From contig NZ_CP090419.1 in the NCBI RefSeq assembly GCF_032716425.1, positions 445,001 through 509,000 of the forward strand: a DNA stretch of 64,000 bases, given 5' to 3'. Positions within the stretch are counted from its first letter, which is position 1, and each line of letters starts with the position of its first letter. A program made the position numbers and the translations under genes. Positions 1-9,494 of the stretch are shown here, one piece after another. This DNA is from Pseudoalteromonas sp. N1230-9 (GTDB lineage Bacteria > Pseudomonadota > Gammaproteobacteria > Enterobacterales > Alteromonadaceae). Under the pieces are notes generated by a model. That model made no database searches. It was not told the origin of the DNA and was given only the letters and a program-made list of their open reading frames with translations.

Positions 1-1
1 G

Positions 2-577
2 GCTCCAATGATGATAGTGGCGATTCGAAAAGAAAAAGAGAAACAAGCCTTTATTGGCTCAATCGCGCTGCTTGTTTTAAGTATGCTCGCGATGTCGTTA
101 TGGGTTGATTCGGTGATTGGCATTGGTATTTGTATGCTGGTTTACTTTATTGCTTTTAACTTTTTAGAAGCAACCATGCCTGCACTTGTGTCGCGTATTG
201 CCCCTGCAAATCAAAAAGGTTCTGCGATGGGGGTGTTCTCATCAACGCAGTTTTTTGGTGCCTTTTTAGGTGGTTTATTAGGGGGTTACGTTGCTCAAGT
301 GTTAAGTGCGCAAGCAGTGTTTGCGGCGGCAGCACTTGTTGGGTTAATATGGCTTATCCTTGCTTGGAATATGCAAGTCCCACCAAGAAGTAAAATTATT
401 AGCTTAATGACTGAATTAAGTTCAGAGCAGCAGGCACAAGTGCTTGCTTCTCGTCTAGTTGCTTTACCGGGCGTAATTGAAGCAACGGTTGTTTGTGATG
501 AAAATCGCAGCTATTTAAAGATTAATGATAAAGAATTTGACCTAGACCAAGCACGTAAAGTGGCTGGTTTAATCTAA
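2..577 (+). CDS. MFS transporter, YajR-like (3' part only)
   Basis: The reading frame is open through the left edge of the window, so only the last ~190 codons are present. The visible part holds about four hydrophobic membrane segments of a major facilitator superfamily permease. It ends in a soluble ~55-residue tail (from about position 410, [12 protein letters not shown]..., closing with KVAGLI). In E. coli, YajR carries a similar cytoplasmic ferredoxin-like YAM domain after its twelve helices, and the tail here fits that in place and size. The substrate cannot be read from the sequence. ssb begins 20 bp downstream with no visible terminator between, so the two may be co-transcribed. The family assignment is firm; the YajR subtype is inferred from the tail. 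Confidence 0.8.
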   Translation, partial: APMMIVAIRKEKEKQAFIGSIALLVLSMLAMSLWVDSVIGIGICMLVYFIAFNFLEATMPALVSRIAPANQKGSAMGVFSSTQFFGAFLGGLLGGYVAQVLSAQAVFAAAALVGLIWLILAWNMQVPPRSKIISLMTELSSEQQAQVLASRLVALPGVIEATVVCDENRSYLKINDKEFDLDQARKVAGLI

Positions 578-597
578 CGTTTTATAGGAGAAGTTCC

Positions 598-1296
598 ATG
601 GCACGCGGTGTGAACAAAGTTATCTTGGTTGGTAATTTAGGCCAAGATCCAGAAGTACGTTATATGCCTAATGGCAATGGCGTAGCGAATATCAGCATTG
701 CTACGACAGATAGCTGGAAAGATAAAAACACAGGGCAAATGCAAGAGCGTACTGAATGGCACCGTGTTGTGTTATTTGGCAAACTCGCTGAAGTAGCTGG
801 TGAGTATCTTCGTAAAGGTTCACAAGTGTACATTGAAGGTCGTTTACAAACGCGTAAATGGACTGACCAATCAGGCCAAGAAAAATACACCACAGAGATC
901 GTGGTAGACATGGGCGGCCAAATGCAAATGTTAGGTGGCCGTGGTGGCGATCAGCAAGGTGGTGGTTATCAAGGTGGCCAATCACAAGGCGGTTACCAAG
1001 GTGGCCAACAACAAGGTGGCGGCTACGGCGGTGGCTCACAACAAGCACAAAGCAATAATAGCTATGCGCCACAACAACAGTCTGCGCCAGCACAGCAGCA
1101 ACAGCGCCCGCAACAGCAACCTGCACCACAACAACAAAGTAATAACCAGTATGGTGGCGGTTATGGTCAACAGCAGCAAAACAACGCGCCACAACAAGGC
1201 GGTGGCTTTGCGCCTAAACCTCAAAATGCACCACAAGGCGGCGCATCAAACCCGATGGAGCCACCAATCGATTTTGATGATGATATTCCGTTCTAA
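598..1296 (+). CDS. ssb: Single-stranded DNA-binding protein SSB
   Basis: SSB binds single-stranded DNA as a tetramer in replication, repair and recombination. The N-terminal OB fold (residues ~1-110, opening [19 protein letters not shown]) is followed by a long low-complexity linker (~115-215). The linker is built from Gly-Gly-Tyr-Gln-Gly-Gly units and then Gln/Pro runs. The protein ends in the acidic tip DFDDDIPF that recruits partner proteins. At 232 residues it is longer than the ~178 of E. coli because of this linker, which is encoded by imperfect tandem repeats around 950-1030. An AGGAG-type ribosome site lies just before the ATG. A strong hairpin terminator follows. Confidence 0.98.
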   Translation: MARGVNKVILVGNLGQDPEVRYMPNGNGVANISIATTDSWKDKNTGQMQERTEWHRVVLFGKLAEVAGEYLRKGSQVYIEGRLQTRKWTDQSGQEKYTTEIVVDMGGQMQMLGGRGGDQQGGGYQGGQSQGGYQGGQQQGGGYGGGSQQAQSNNSYAPQQQSAPAQQQQRPQQQPAPQQQSNNQYGGGYGQQQQNNAPQQGGGFAPKPQNAPQGGASNPMEPPIDFDDDIPF

Positions 1297-1325
1297 TTCA
1301 CACACATTGAGTGTTTGAGTTATTT

Positions 1326-1352
1326 AAACCCAGCCTAGTTGCTGGGTTTTTT
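1326..1352 (+). terminator. Intrinsic terminator after ssb
   Basis: Stem AACCCAGC / GCTGGGTT with a 6-nt loop, followed by a run of T. It sits 30 bp after the ssb stop. Confidence 0.9.
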
Positions 1353-1569
1353 ATTGCTTTAAAATGGCTTTGTTATTTTGTGTAAGCATGCAGCTGTCGG
1401 TTACAAAATAATTATCATTAGCACTTTTTGCTAGGTGTTTAAAATTACATGACTTTTGACAGCGTTGGTCTTAGGATAATTCTGAAATTGCTTTTAATCG
1501 CTCTGTAGCCTTGTATTTATAGGGTTCTTGAACAACACTTTGTGTATGTTTGAGCAACAAAGCTGTGAA

Positions 1570-3273
1570 ATGAGAAAAGATTTTACCGCACATATTAAGA
1601 AATCGGAGGCCATTTATATGGCGGCCGTTTTTTTGCTATTAGTTGTTTTTAATATTTTTTTAAGTGATGTACTACACGAAAAAGTACATAACTCAGGGAC
1701 TGAGCTTGCCAAGCAAGTCTATGACTTAAGTCTCGATCCTGTTTCCTCACATGACATTATTGCAACTTTAGTTCAAAGCCAAGGGTTTGTGATGAATACG
1801 GCAGAGGTATCACCTAGTTTAGCTAAGTTTATTGATCTAGAGCAGGAAGTTTTTAGCTATAAAACGGTGAGCCTCCGGTTATTTCATTGGCCTTCTTGGT
1901 TAGTGGAAAGCCATTTGTTTTTGTTTCTAAATTTAATCTTGGTTGGAGCGTGTTATTGGGGGTTACGTCGCTGGCGAATGGCGCTTAAAACACCGATGCT
2001 GGAAGATACAAGGATTAAGAAGCAAGCTCAATTGAGTGAAGGTGAGCCAGAAAAGCCTCGTAAATCAATAACACCAAAGCTTTTGCCCCATCAAGATTTG
2101 AACATTCTGTATGGTGTTCCTACCAATTATAACCATTTATTTTCGTTATTTTTTTGGAAAACTCCTTTTCCTGAAAACTTGGATGTCGATAATTATTTTA
2201 AATTAGTGATTGCTAAAGGATTTGGTGAGCTGGTTAATCGCTCTGTTAAGTTGCTCCCTTCAGGGGGAATTGCAGTCACATTGAATAGCGTCCCTGCGAC
2301 TGAGGTTGATAAATACACTAAGCGATTGCATCAAGTTATCTACCAAGCATGTCTTAATTATCGCAGTGACTTGTCCCGCAGTGATGTAAAAATCGGGGTA
2401 TGTAATTACCGTACAGGCGCAGATCAAGCGGTTGTTTATCAATTGACTAAATCGGCTCTTGCGCTAGCAAAACAAAGTGCTTGGCAACATATTCATCGCT
2501 TGCCATTTGGGCACACGCAATCGAGTGTGCTCGCTGACAGCAAAGAACACTTATTTGAATATATAAAGAAAAAGCACTTTATGCTTTTTTTCCAACCGTT
2601 ATTTGATTTGCAGACCGGCGATATCCTTCAGCATGAAGCGTTAATTCGCATTCGTCATAAAAGTCTCGGGCTTTTGGCTGCGCGTCATTTTATCCCGCAG
2701 ATGAGCAGTAAAAAGGATGTACTTTTACTTGATCAAACGGTTGTTTTGCAGGTAAAAAAAATGCTGTTGAGTGAACGAGGGGCAATGGCTGTTAGCATCA
2801 ACTTACATGCTCTGAATTGGTTTAACAAAGAGTTTTGGCAGTGGTTGAAAGATGAGATGCGAAGCTGTGATACGGTCAGTAAGCTGCAATTTGAATTAAA
2901 TGAGGATGATTTTTTAAAGCAGCGCCATCGGTTAGCAGGGCAATTAGATTGTTTGGGAAAATTGTCGGCAGGTGTGGTGATTGATAATGTACGCAGCGCA
3001 GAGCATTTACCTCTTTACCGTGAACTTGCTAATTTTTGCGCCATAAAACTTGCGTTTGAGTTAATACACAATATTGATACTAACAAGCAACAGCAAAAGA
3101 TCGTGAAGCAAATTATTGCAAAAGGGCATGAATTAAGTTGCCCTGTTTATGCCGTGGGTGTTGAGACACAAAATGAGTTAGCAACGCTGAAAAATTTAGG
3201 AGTGGTTGCTGCACAAGGGTTTTATTTTGCTGAACCACTGCAAAAGTTGGCGGATATTACCCCATATAGCTGA
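1570..3273 (+). CDS. csrD: CsrD/MshH-like degenerate GGDEF-EAL membrane protein
   Basis: Predicted regulator of the CsrD/MshH family. In E. coli CsrD promotes RNase E-dependent turnover of the CsrB/C sRNAs and has no cyclic-di-GMP catalysis. Two membrane helices bracket a short periplasmic loop (TM1 right at the N-terminus, TM2 near residues 120-140). A GGDEF-like region without a GGDEF motif follows, then an EAL-like domain (HEALIRI, about residue 365). Where active EAL enzymes have DDFGTG this one has DNVRSAEH, so it is probably non-catalytic. Start: in-frame TTG 1528, ATG 1570 and ATG 1618 are possible. ATG 1618 has the best ribosome site (GGAGG at 1605-1609); ATG 1570 gives a basic N-terminus before TM1, as in E. 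coli. The stretch 1353-1569 shows no gene. Confidence 0.8.
   Translation: MRKDFTAHIKKSEAIYMAAVFLLLVVFNIFLSDVLHEKVHNSGTELAKQVYDLSLDPVSSHDIIATLVQSQGFVMNTAEVSPSLAKFIDLEQEVFSYKTVSLRLFHWPSWLVESHLFLFLNLILVGACYWGLRRWRMALKTPMLEDTRIKKQAQLSEGEPEKPRKSITPKLLPHQDLNILYGVPTNYNHLFSLFFWKTPFPENLDVDNYFKLVIAKGFGELVNRSVKLLPSGGIAVTLNSVPATEVDKYTKRLHQVIYQACLNYRSDLSRSDVKIGVCNYRTGADQAVVYQLTKSALALAKQSAWQHIHRLPFGHTQSSVLADSKEHLFEYIKKKHFMLFFQPLFDLQTGDILQHEALIRIRHKSLGLLAARHFIPQMSSKKDVLLLDQTVVLQVKKMLLSERGAMAVSINLHALNWFNKEFWQWLKDEMRSCDTVSKLQFELNEDDFLKQRHRLAGQLDCLGKLSAGVVIDNVRSAEHLPLYRELANFCAIKLAFELIHNIDTNKQQQKIVKQIIAKGHELSCPVYAVGVETQNELATLKNLGVVAAQGFYFAEPLQKLADITPYS
1605..1609 (+). promoter_or_regulatory. Strong Shine-Dalgarno inside the csrD 5' end
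   Basis: GGAGG lies 8 nt before an in-frame ATG at 1618. Neither upstream start candidate (TTG 1528, ATG 1570) has a comparable site, so translation may begin at 1618, directly at the first membrane helix. Confidence 0.5.
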
Positions 3274-3279
3274 CCGTCG

Positions 3280-4206
3280 CTAAATTAAGCCCCTGTACTT
3301 TAACCCATTTAGACCTTGTAACCCGCCTGTGTGGATGGCGGTTATTACACTTCCAGATGTAAAGTAACCTTGCTCAATTAACTGCCAAATAGCATACATC
3401 ATTTTTCCACTATAAATAGGCTCAAGGGGAATGTTGTATTGGTGTGTAAAGGTTTGGCAAAAACGCCATAGCTCATCAGAAAACTTGCCATAACCGCCAT
3501 CATGATAGTCACATAAAAGTTGCCAGTTGTGCTGTTCTTTTGCTTTTTTACTGAGTTGTTTTATTTCTTCGATTAAATAATCAGCTTGTTTAAGGACAGC
3601 AATACCTAAAAGGGTTGTTTGATTGCTCGTTCCTTCTATTAATCCTGCTAATGTGCCACCGCTACCAGTTGGGCAAATAATATAGTCACTGGGTGGTAAG
3701 CTTTGTGCCAATTCCATACAGCCTTTAATCGCAGCAAGGTTTGTTCCCCCTTCAGGCAAGATGTAAGCATTAGGAAACTGCTTTTGTAGTTCGTCTAAGT
3801 AATGGGGGTCATGACGCTGGCGGTAAGTAAGGCGATTGACCGGATGTAGCGTCATACCAAAGCGCTTTGCATTGTTTAGCGTCGGGTTAGCTTCATCAAG
3901 TAAGGGGCCACGGATAATACCATGAGTTTTGAAGGCAAATAGTTTTCCTGCGATTGCACTGGCATGGATATGATTTGAGAATGCGCCACCAAAGGTTAAC
4001 AGCTCTGATTTACCCTGTTGCTGCATTATTTGTAAATTAAATTTAAGTTTTCGCCATTTATTGCCGCTTATTTTGGGGTGGATCAGGTCATCACGTTTGA
4101 TAAATAACTGTAAGTTATGCGCTTCTAACAGAGGGTGGCAAATGGGTTGAATGGGTGACTCACAACTAATATTCACGATGCTACTTAGATAAAAAATGGG
4201 GCTCAA
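3280..4206 (-). CDS. PLP-dependent ACC deaminase / D-cysteine desulfhydrase family enzyme
   Basis: Fold-type II pyridoxal-phosphate enzyme of the family that includes 1-aminocyclopropane-1-carboxylate deaminase and D-cysteine desulfhydrase. The Schiff-base lysine motif SGNKWRKLK (about residues 48-56) and the ligand-binding ...FGGAFSNHIHA and PTGSGGTLAG segments are visible. At 308 residues it is slightly short for the family. The reaction cannot be settled from sequence; D-cysteine desulfhydrase-like activity is as likely as ACC deaminase. The frame opens with TTG at 4206 and has no internal Met near the start. It converges with the csrD-like gene, 6 bp apart. It lies where MSHA pilus genes sit in related bacteria. 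Confidence 0.8.
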   Translation of the reverse strand: MSPIFYLSSIVNISCESPIQPICHPLLEAHNLQLFIKRDDLIHPKISGNKWRKLKFNLQIMQQQGKSELLTFGGAFSNHIHASAIAGKLFAFKTHGIIRGPLLDEANPTLNNAKRFGMTLHPVNRLTYRQRHDPHYLDELQKQFPNAYILPEGGTNLAAIKGCMELAQSLPPSDYIICPTGSGGTLAGLIEGTSNQTTLLGIAVLKQADYLIEEIKQLSKKAKEQHNWQLLCDYHDGGYGKFSDELWRFCQTFTHQYNIPLEPIYSGKMMYAIWQLIEQGYFTSGSVITAIHTGGLQGLNGLKYRGLI

Positions 4207-4412
4207 TTATAGCAAAATCGTCATATAGATAGAAATTAGTCAATTAAACTAAAATGATTATGTTATTTACTGGCATCAACTAAGGTAATAGTTGTAAACT
4301 CAGATAATAATTGAACAAAGCTTGTGTTTTGCCTTGCAAGTACATAGCATAAGAGTTTAATTATAAAAAATAATAATGACCAAATAATTGCCGCTTTTTG
4401 GGAATGGAATAT

Positions 4413-6437
4413 ATGCGAATAGCTCCTTTATCTCTGTTAATTTCAGTTAGTTTGCTAGCAACGAGTGCATTTGCACAAGATACTGCTACGGTAACTGGGA
4501 TTGAATCAGAGATCAGTAAAAAACAAGCCGAATACGATAACTCGACCGTAATCCTCGAAAAACACCTAAAAGAAGAAAGTCAGTTACAAAAACAACTCGA
4601 ATTATTACGCGCACGCTCAACTGAGCTAGACAAAGAAAAAAACCAAGCGCTTGATGCAATGAACGAGATGTACCGTCGACTTATTGATGACCCAACATTA
4701 GATATCGGTAATGCGCAAGCACGTTATCAAAAAGCAGTGGTTGATCATAAACAGAACAAAGATGATATTTCGATGCAATTAGCGGCAATTGCTTCACACA
4801 GAAAAGATATCGAGCAAATTCGCGTAGCGAAACATACGCAACTAAACACATTAGAAAGCTTAAAAGAGCAGTTGGCTACAGCACGTGTCGAGCGTTTGCG
4901 CAATGAGTTTACTCGTGAAGGCACTTTAGAAGTTAATCACACAATTAACTGTAAGCGTACCGAAACACTTGCAGCGTGTGAGCAGCGCGGCCAACAAATG
5001 GGCTTACAAAAAGCCACTAAACGTTTTGTGGACCAAATTTTTGCTAATTTAACCGAAGAACGCCTTGTTGAACCAAAGCGTAATCTTGCTGGTGCACAAG
5101 TTAAAATTCTTAGCAGTCATGTTGTAAATAGTGCGTTTAGCGGCCAAGGCAATTACAACGTGAACTTAAGTGTAACAATGCGCGGTGACGTAAACAGTAG
5201 TCGCTTATGTAGCTTACTGAATTTGGATAATCGTTTTTGTGCTGATTATGGCACGCCGTTGGCTGGCAGCTATCAACCAAACTATACAACGACTTACTCC
5301 GATAGTCAGTTAACATTCAGTGACTCTCAGGATAATAGTAAGGTGGTATCGGTTTCTCGTATGAGTGAGGAGCCGGTAAGTGATTATTCTGTAAAAAAGC
5401 CAGTAAGGGTTGAACCATTACCTGATCTAAAAAAATCTAAAATGGTTGAATTAACGCTTCGTTCTAATGTCTATGATGATGAAGTATTTATAGATGGCGT
5501 CAGTTTTGGTTCTACTAAACTTACAACATCATTACCTGTTGGCTTTCATAATGTAGAAATTCGTAAGCGTGGCTACAAAAGCTATCAAGTTCGCCTAGAA
5601 CTTAATAAGTCACAAACAATTCATGCCAAGCTAGTAAAAAAGCCTGAGCCAGTTGTTGCAGCTATTACAACCGCTGAGCAACCATCATCAGCACCAGCGG
5701 CAAGCATTGTGAATAAAACGAATACGGCGAGTCTCGTTGTCATTCCGGCAGGTAAATTTAAAATGGGCGATATCAACGGCAGTGGTCTTGCCAATGAGCG
5801 TCCAGTGGTAGAGAAAACCATTGCTAACTCCTTTGCGATGCAAAGTAAAGAAGTGAGCGTTGGTGAGTATGAACAGTTTGTTGCCAATACAGGTTATAAA
5901 ACAGAAGCCGAGAAAAATCGTGGCTGTGCTTATTACCTAAATGGTGAACCGGTGTGGGAAGCAACCCTAAACTGGCGTAATCCAGGTTTTGATCAAGACA
6001 GTGATTTTCCGGCAGTGTGCTTAACCTACAACGATGCTAAAGCATATGCAGATTGGTTGTCGGGTCAAACTGGCCAGCTATTTCGTTTACCCAATGAGGT
6101 TGAATGGGAATACGCTGCACGTGCAGGTAAAGAAACTGAATACCCTTGGGGTAATGAAATTGGTAAAAACCTAGCGAATTGTGGTTGGTGTGGCAGTGAG
6201 TGGTCTAACAAAAGTGCTGCGCCAACAGGATCATTTTCTCCTAATGCATTTGGCCTATACGATACTGTAGGTAATGTATGGGAGTGGACAAATAAAAAAT
6301 CGGAACAGTCTGATGTGGCTGTTCGTGGTGGGGCATGGAATTTCGCACCTAGCTTGGCTCGTGTATCTACGCGTTTAATTTTAGCGCCAGATTTTCGTGC
6401 AAACTATATTGGGTTTCGTCTAGTACGCGAACGATAA
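4413..6437 (+). CDS. Exported coiled-coil/PEGA/FGE-sulfatase-domain protein
   Basis: Secreted or envelope protein of the SUMF1/FGE-like superfamily. Order: signal peptide (MRIAPLSLLISVSLLATSAFA, residues 1-21); long charged coiled coil (~30-163); a Cys-containing middle domain (~180-285); a PEGA domain (~344-409, EVFIDGVSFGSTKL...); and a C-terminal FGE-like domain (~440-674) with LVVIPAGKFKMG, GNVWEWT and a GFRLVRER end. Real formylglycine-generating enzymes have a Cys pair in the segment after the RGG motif. Here that segment reads RGGAWNFAPSLARVSTR, so that chemistry is unlikely. ATG 4413 is chosen because GGGA lies 9 nt upstream and the signal peptide begins there; TTG 4398 and ATG 4404 are alternatives. 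It is followed by its own terminator, then mreB. A structural or sensory envelope role is inferred. Confidence 0.82.
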   Translation: MRIAPLSLLISVSLLATSAFAQDTATVTGIESEISKKQAEYDNSTVILEKHLKEESQLQKQLELLRARSTELDKEKNQALDAMNEMYRRLIDDPTLDIGNAQARYQKAVVDHKQNKDDISMQLAAIASHRKDIEQIRVAKHTQLNTLESLKEQLATARVERLRNEFTREGTLEVNHTINCKRTETLAACEQRGQQMGLQKATKRFVDQIFANLTEERLVEPKRNLAGAQVKILSSHVVNSAFSGQGNYNVNLSVTMRGDVNSSRLCSLLNLDNRFCADYGTPLAGSYQPNYTTTYSDSQLTFSDSQDNSKVVSVSRMSEEPVSDYSVKKPVRVEPLPDLKKSKMVELTLRSNVYDDEVFIDGVSFGSTKLTTSLPVGFHNVEIRKRGYKSYQVRLELNKSQTIHAKLVKKPEPVVAAITTAEQPSSAPAASIVNKTNTASLVVIPAGKFKMGDINGSGLANERPVVEKTIANSFAMQSKEVSVGEYEQFVANTGYKTEAEKNRGCAYYLNGEPVWEATLNWRNPGFDQDSDFPAVCLTYNDAKAYADWLSGQTGQLFRLPNEVEWEYAARAGKETEYPWGNEIGKNLANCGWCGSEWSNKSAAPTGSFSPNAFGLYDTVGNVWEWTNKKSEQSDVAVRGGAWNFAPSLARVSTRLILAPDFRANYIGFRLVRER

Positions 6438-6444
6438 ATTTAAT

Positions 6445-6471
6445 AAGGAAGCAGTGGATGCTTCCTTTTTT
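6445..6471 (+). terminator. Intrinsic terminator before mreB
   Basis: Stem AAGGAAGCA / TGCTTCCTT with a 5-nt loop and a T run. It separates the FGE-like gene from the mre operon. Confidence 0.9.
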
Positions 6472-6473
6472 AA

Positions 6474-7609
<1,136 letters not shown>

Positions 7610-7610
<1 letters not shown>

Positions 7611-8452
7611 TGAAGTTAATGTTTGGTCGTACAATCTCTTTGCAACTGCGACTTTTTGTCGCAGTGCTTTTGAGTGTCGTTTTGATTGTGGGTGACCGCT
7701 ATACACAAGGTGGTACAACTATTCGTACCAGCTTAAATACCCTTGTAAGCCCACTTATCTATCTTGCTAATCTGCCTTATGAACTATTTAGTATAGGTGC
7801 AAAAAACCTTCATACACGCGATCAACTTCTTACCGAAAATGAAGCACTTAAAAAGAAGCAGCTACTACAAAGCGAACAACTACAACAGCTAGCCTTTTTA
7901 AGTCGTGAAAATGATAAGTTACGTGCTTTATTAGGTTCATCGGCTAAGCAATCTAATCGGAAGATCATTGCGCAAGTATTGTCTGTTCATTCAAACCCAT
8001 ATAGTCACCAAGTTGTGATTAATCGTGGCACAACCGATGGCTTAAGTGAAGGCCAAGCTGTCATCGATGAAATGGGGGTTGTTGGGCAAATCACGCAAGT
8101 TGGATCGACAACTTCCCGCGTATTATTAATGACCGACACCACACACGCTACGCCAGTACGTATTTTACGTAACGATGTACGCACAGTGGTTGAAGGCATT
8201 GGTAAGATTAATGTCGTAAAGCTTTCACACGTGCCTCATAGCCTTGATGTACGCATAGGTGACATCTTAGTGACCTCTGGGTTAGGAGGAACTTTTCCTG
8301 AAGGTTACCCAGTGGCCGTTGTGACAGAAATCAATCGCGATGAAGGTCACCCATTCGCGCAAGTGTATGCTGAGCCTATTGCACAGTTGGACCGTATCCG
8401 CTTATTGGTTGTGCTGTGGCGTAACCAGCAGGAGAGCATAAGTAATGAATAG
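7610..8452 (+). CDS. mreC: Rod shape-determining protein MreC
   Basis: MreC is a bitopic inner-membrane protein whose periplasmic part bridges MreB/MreD to the PBP2/RodA wall synthase. One membrane helix (~13-30) is followed by a coiled coil (~66-112, rich in Leu, Glu and Gln). The double beta-barrel domain comes next (~115-270; VINRGTTDGLSEGQAV, GLGGTFPEGYPV). At 280 residues it is shorter than E. coli MreC (367) because the Pro-rich tail is missing. It overlaps mreB by one base (TAATG) and mreD by 8 nt, consistent with translational coupling. Confidence 0.97.
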
Positions 8453-8924
8453 TCGCTATTCCTTGCTAATCGCAATTAGTATCTTCTTTGCACTGGTGAT
8501 GGCATTGATGCCATTGCCTATTTCATTTGAACCTTATCGACCTGATTGGGTGTTAATGGTGTTGATGTACTGGTCGCTCGCTGTACCACATCGTCTTAAT
8601 ATCGGCACCGCTTGGGTGGTAGGGTTATTAATGGATTTGGCTTCGGGCTCGCCACTTGGCGTGAACTCATTAACTTACTCTGTGTGTATTTTTATCACGG
8701 CAAGTAACTTTCAAAAAATTAGAAACTTTTCTCTATGGCAGCAGAGCATATTAGTGGCTCTGTTTTTAACGCTTTACCACCTTATGCAATTTTGGCTTAA
8801 TCATTTCTTGATGGGGGTCTATTTCAGCCCGCATTACTTATGGCCAGTGCTAACCGGCATGCTTTGTTGGTGGTGGATTTTCTTAATATTGCGTAAATAC
8901 CGCCGTCATTTCAGGATTAGATAA
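8445..8924 (+). CDS. mreD: Rod shape-determining protein MreD
   Basis: Polytopic inner-membrane partner of MreC in the elongasome. The 159 residues are almost entirely hydrophobic, with about five or six helices, and include the family segment RPDWVLMVLMYWSLAVPHRLN plus a basic C-terminus (RKYRRHFRIR). Length matches the family (~160). It overlaps both mreC and maf, so it is made from the same transcript. Confidence 0.95.
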   Translation: MNSRYSLLIAISIFFALVMALMPLPISFEPYRPDWVLMVLMYWSLAVPHRLNIGTAWVVGLLMDLASGSPLGVNSLTYSVCIFITASNFQKIRNFSLWQQSILVALFLTLYHLMQFWLNHFLMGVYFSPHYLWPVLTGMLCWWWIFLILRKYRRHFRIR

Positions 8925-9493
8925 TGCAAACCGCAATTTATTTGGCGTCTGCATCACCGCGTCGAAAAGAGTTACTCAGCCAGCTTGGTATCGAGTTTTC
9001 TCAATTTAGCGTTGATGCAGATGAAAGCCAATTCCCGAACGAGTCTCCTCGTGATTATGTTGAGCGTTTAGCGAGACTCAAAGCACAATCCGGTGTCGCA
9101 ATGGGTTACACAGACCGCCCTGTGCTTGGCAGCGATACCGTGGTAGTGATTGATGACACCGCACTTGGCAAACCGATTGATAAAGCTGACTTTATCGCAA
9201 CAATGAAGCGCCTATCAGGGCGTACTCATCAAGTGATGACCGCCGTAGCTATTGCTGACAGCCAGCAAGTAAAAAGCTGTCTTGTTGTCACTGATGTGAC
9301 TTTTAAACAATTAAGCGATGACGAAATCGATGCATATTGGCACTCACAAGAGCCACAGGATAAAGCCGGTGGTTATGGCATACAGGGTCTAGGCGGGCGA
9401 TTTGTGAGTCATATTTCGGGTAGCTATTTTGCGGTTGTCGGCTTACCTTTATATGAGACAGAGCAGTTATTAAACGAATTTTTAAGAGGGTAA
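8924..9493 (+). CDS. maf: Maf-type nucleoside triphosphate pyrophosphatase (dTTP/UTP-specific, YhdE type)
   Basis: Maf/YhdE enzymes hydrolyse dTTP, UTP and modified pyrimidine triphosphates to monophosphates. The N-terminal signature SASPRRKELL (residues 8-17), the conserved GSDTVVV (~69) and the GGYGIQGLGG substrate loop (~150) are all visible. 189 residues is the usual length. The position directly between mreD and rng is that of E. coli yhdE, which supports the YhdE subgroup over YceF. It shares its first base with the mreD stop and lies 1 bp before rng. Confidence 0.95.
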   Translation: MQTAIYLASASPRRKELLSQLGIEFSQFSVDADESQFPNESPRDYVERLARLKAQSGVAMGYTDRPVLGSDTVVVIDDTALGKPIDKADFIATMKRLSGRTHQVMTAVAIADSQQVKSCLVVTDVTFKQLSDDEIDAYWHSQEPQDKAGGYGIQGLGGRFVSHISGSYFAVVGLPLYETEQLLNEFLRG

Positions 9494-9494
9494 C

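Noticed and set aside
701..1192. Long reverse-strand frame inside ssb
   Set aside because: It lies opposite a well-conserved gene and is caused by its repetitive Gly/Gln codons; no ribosome site or homology pattern.
1401..1419. Fur-like sequence (TTACAAAATAATTATCATT) before the csrD-like gene
   Set aside because: Only the right half matches the consensus; the left half is poor and the gene is not known to be iron-regulated.
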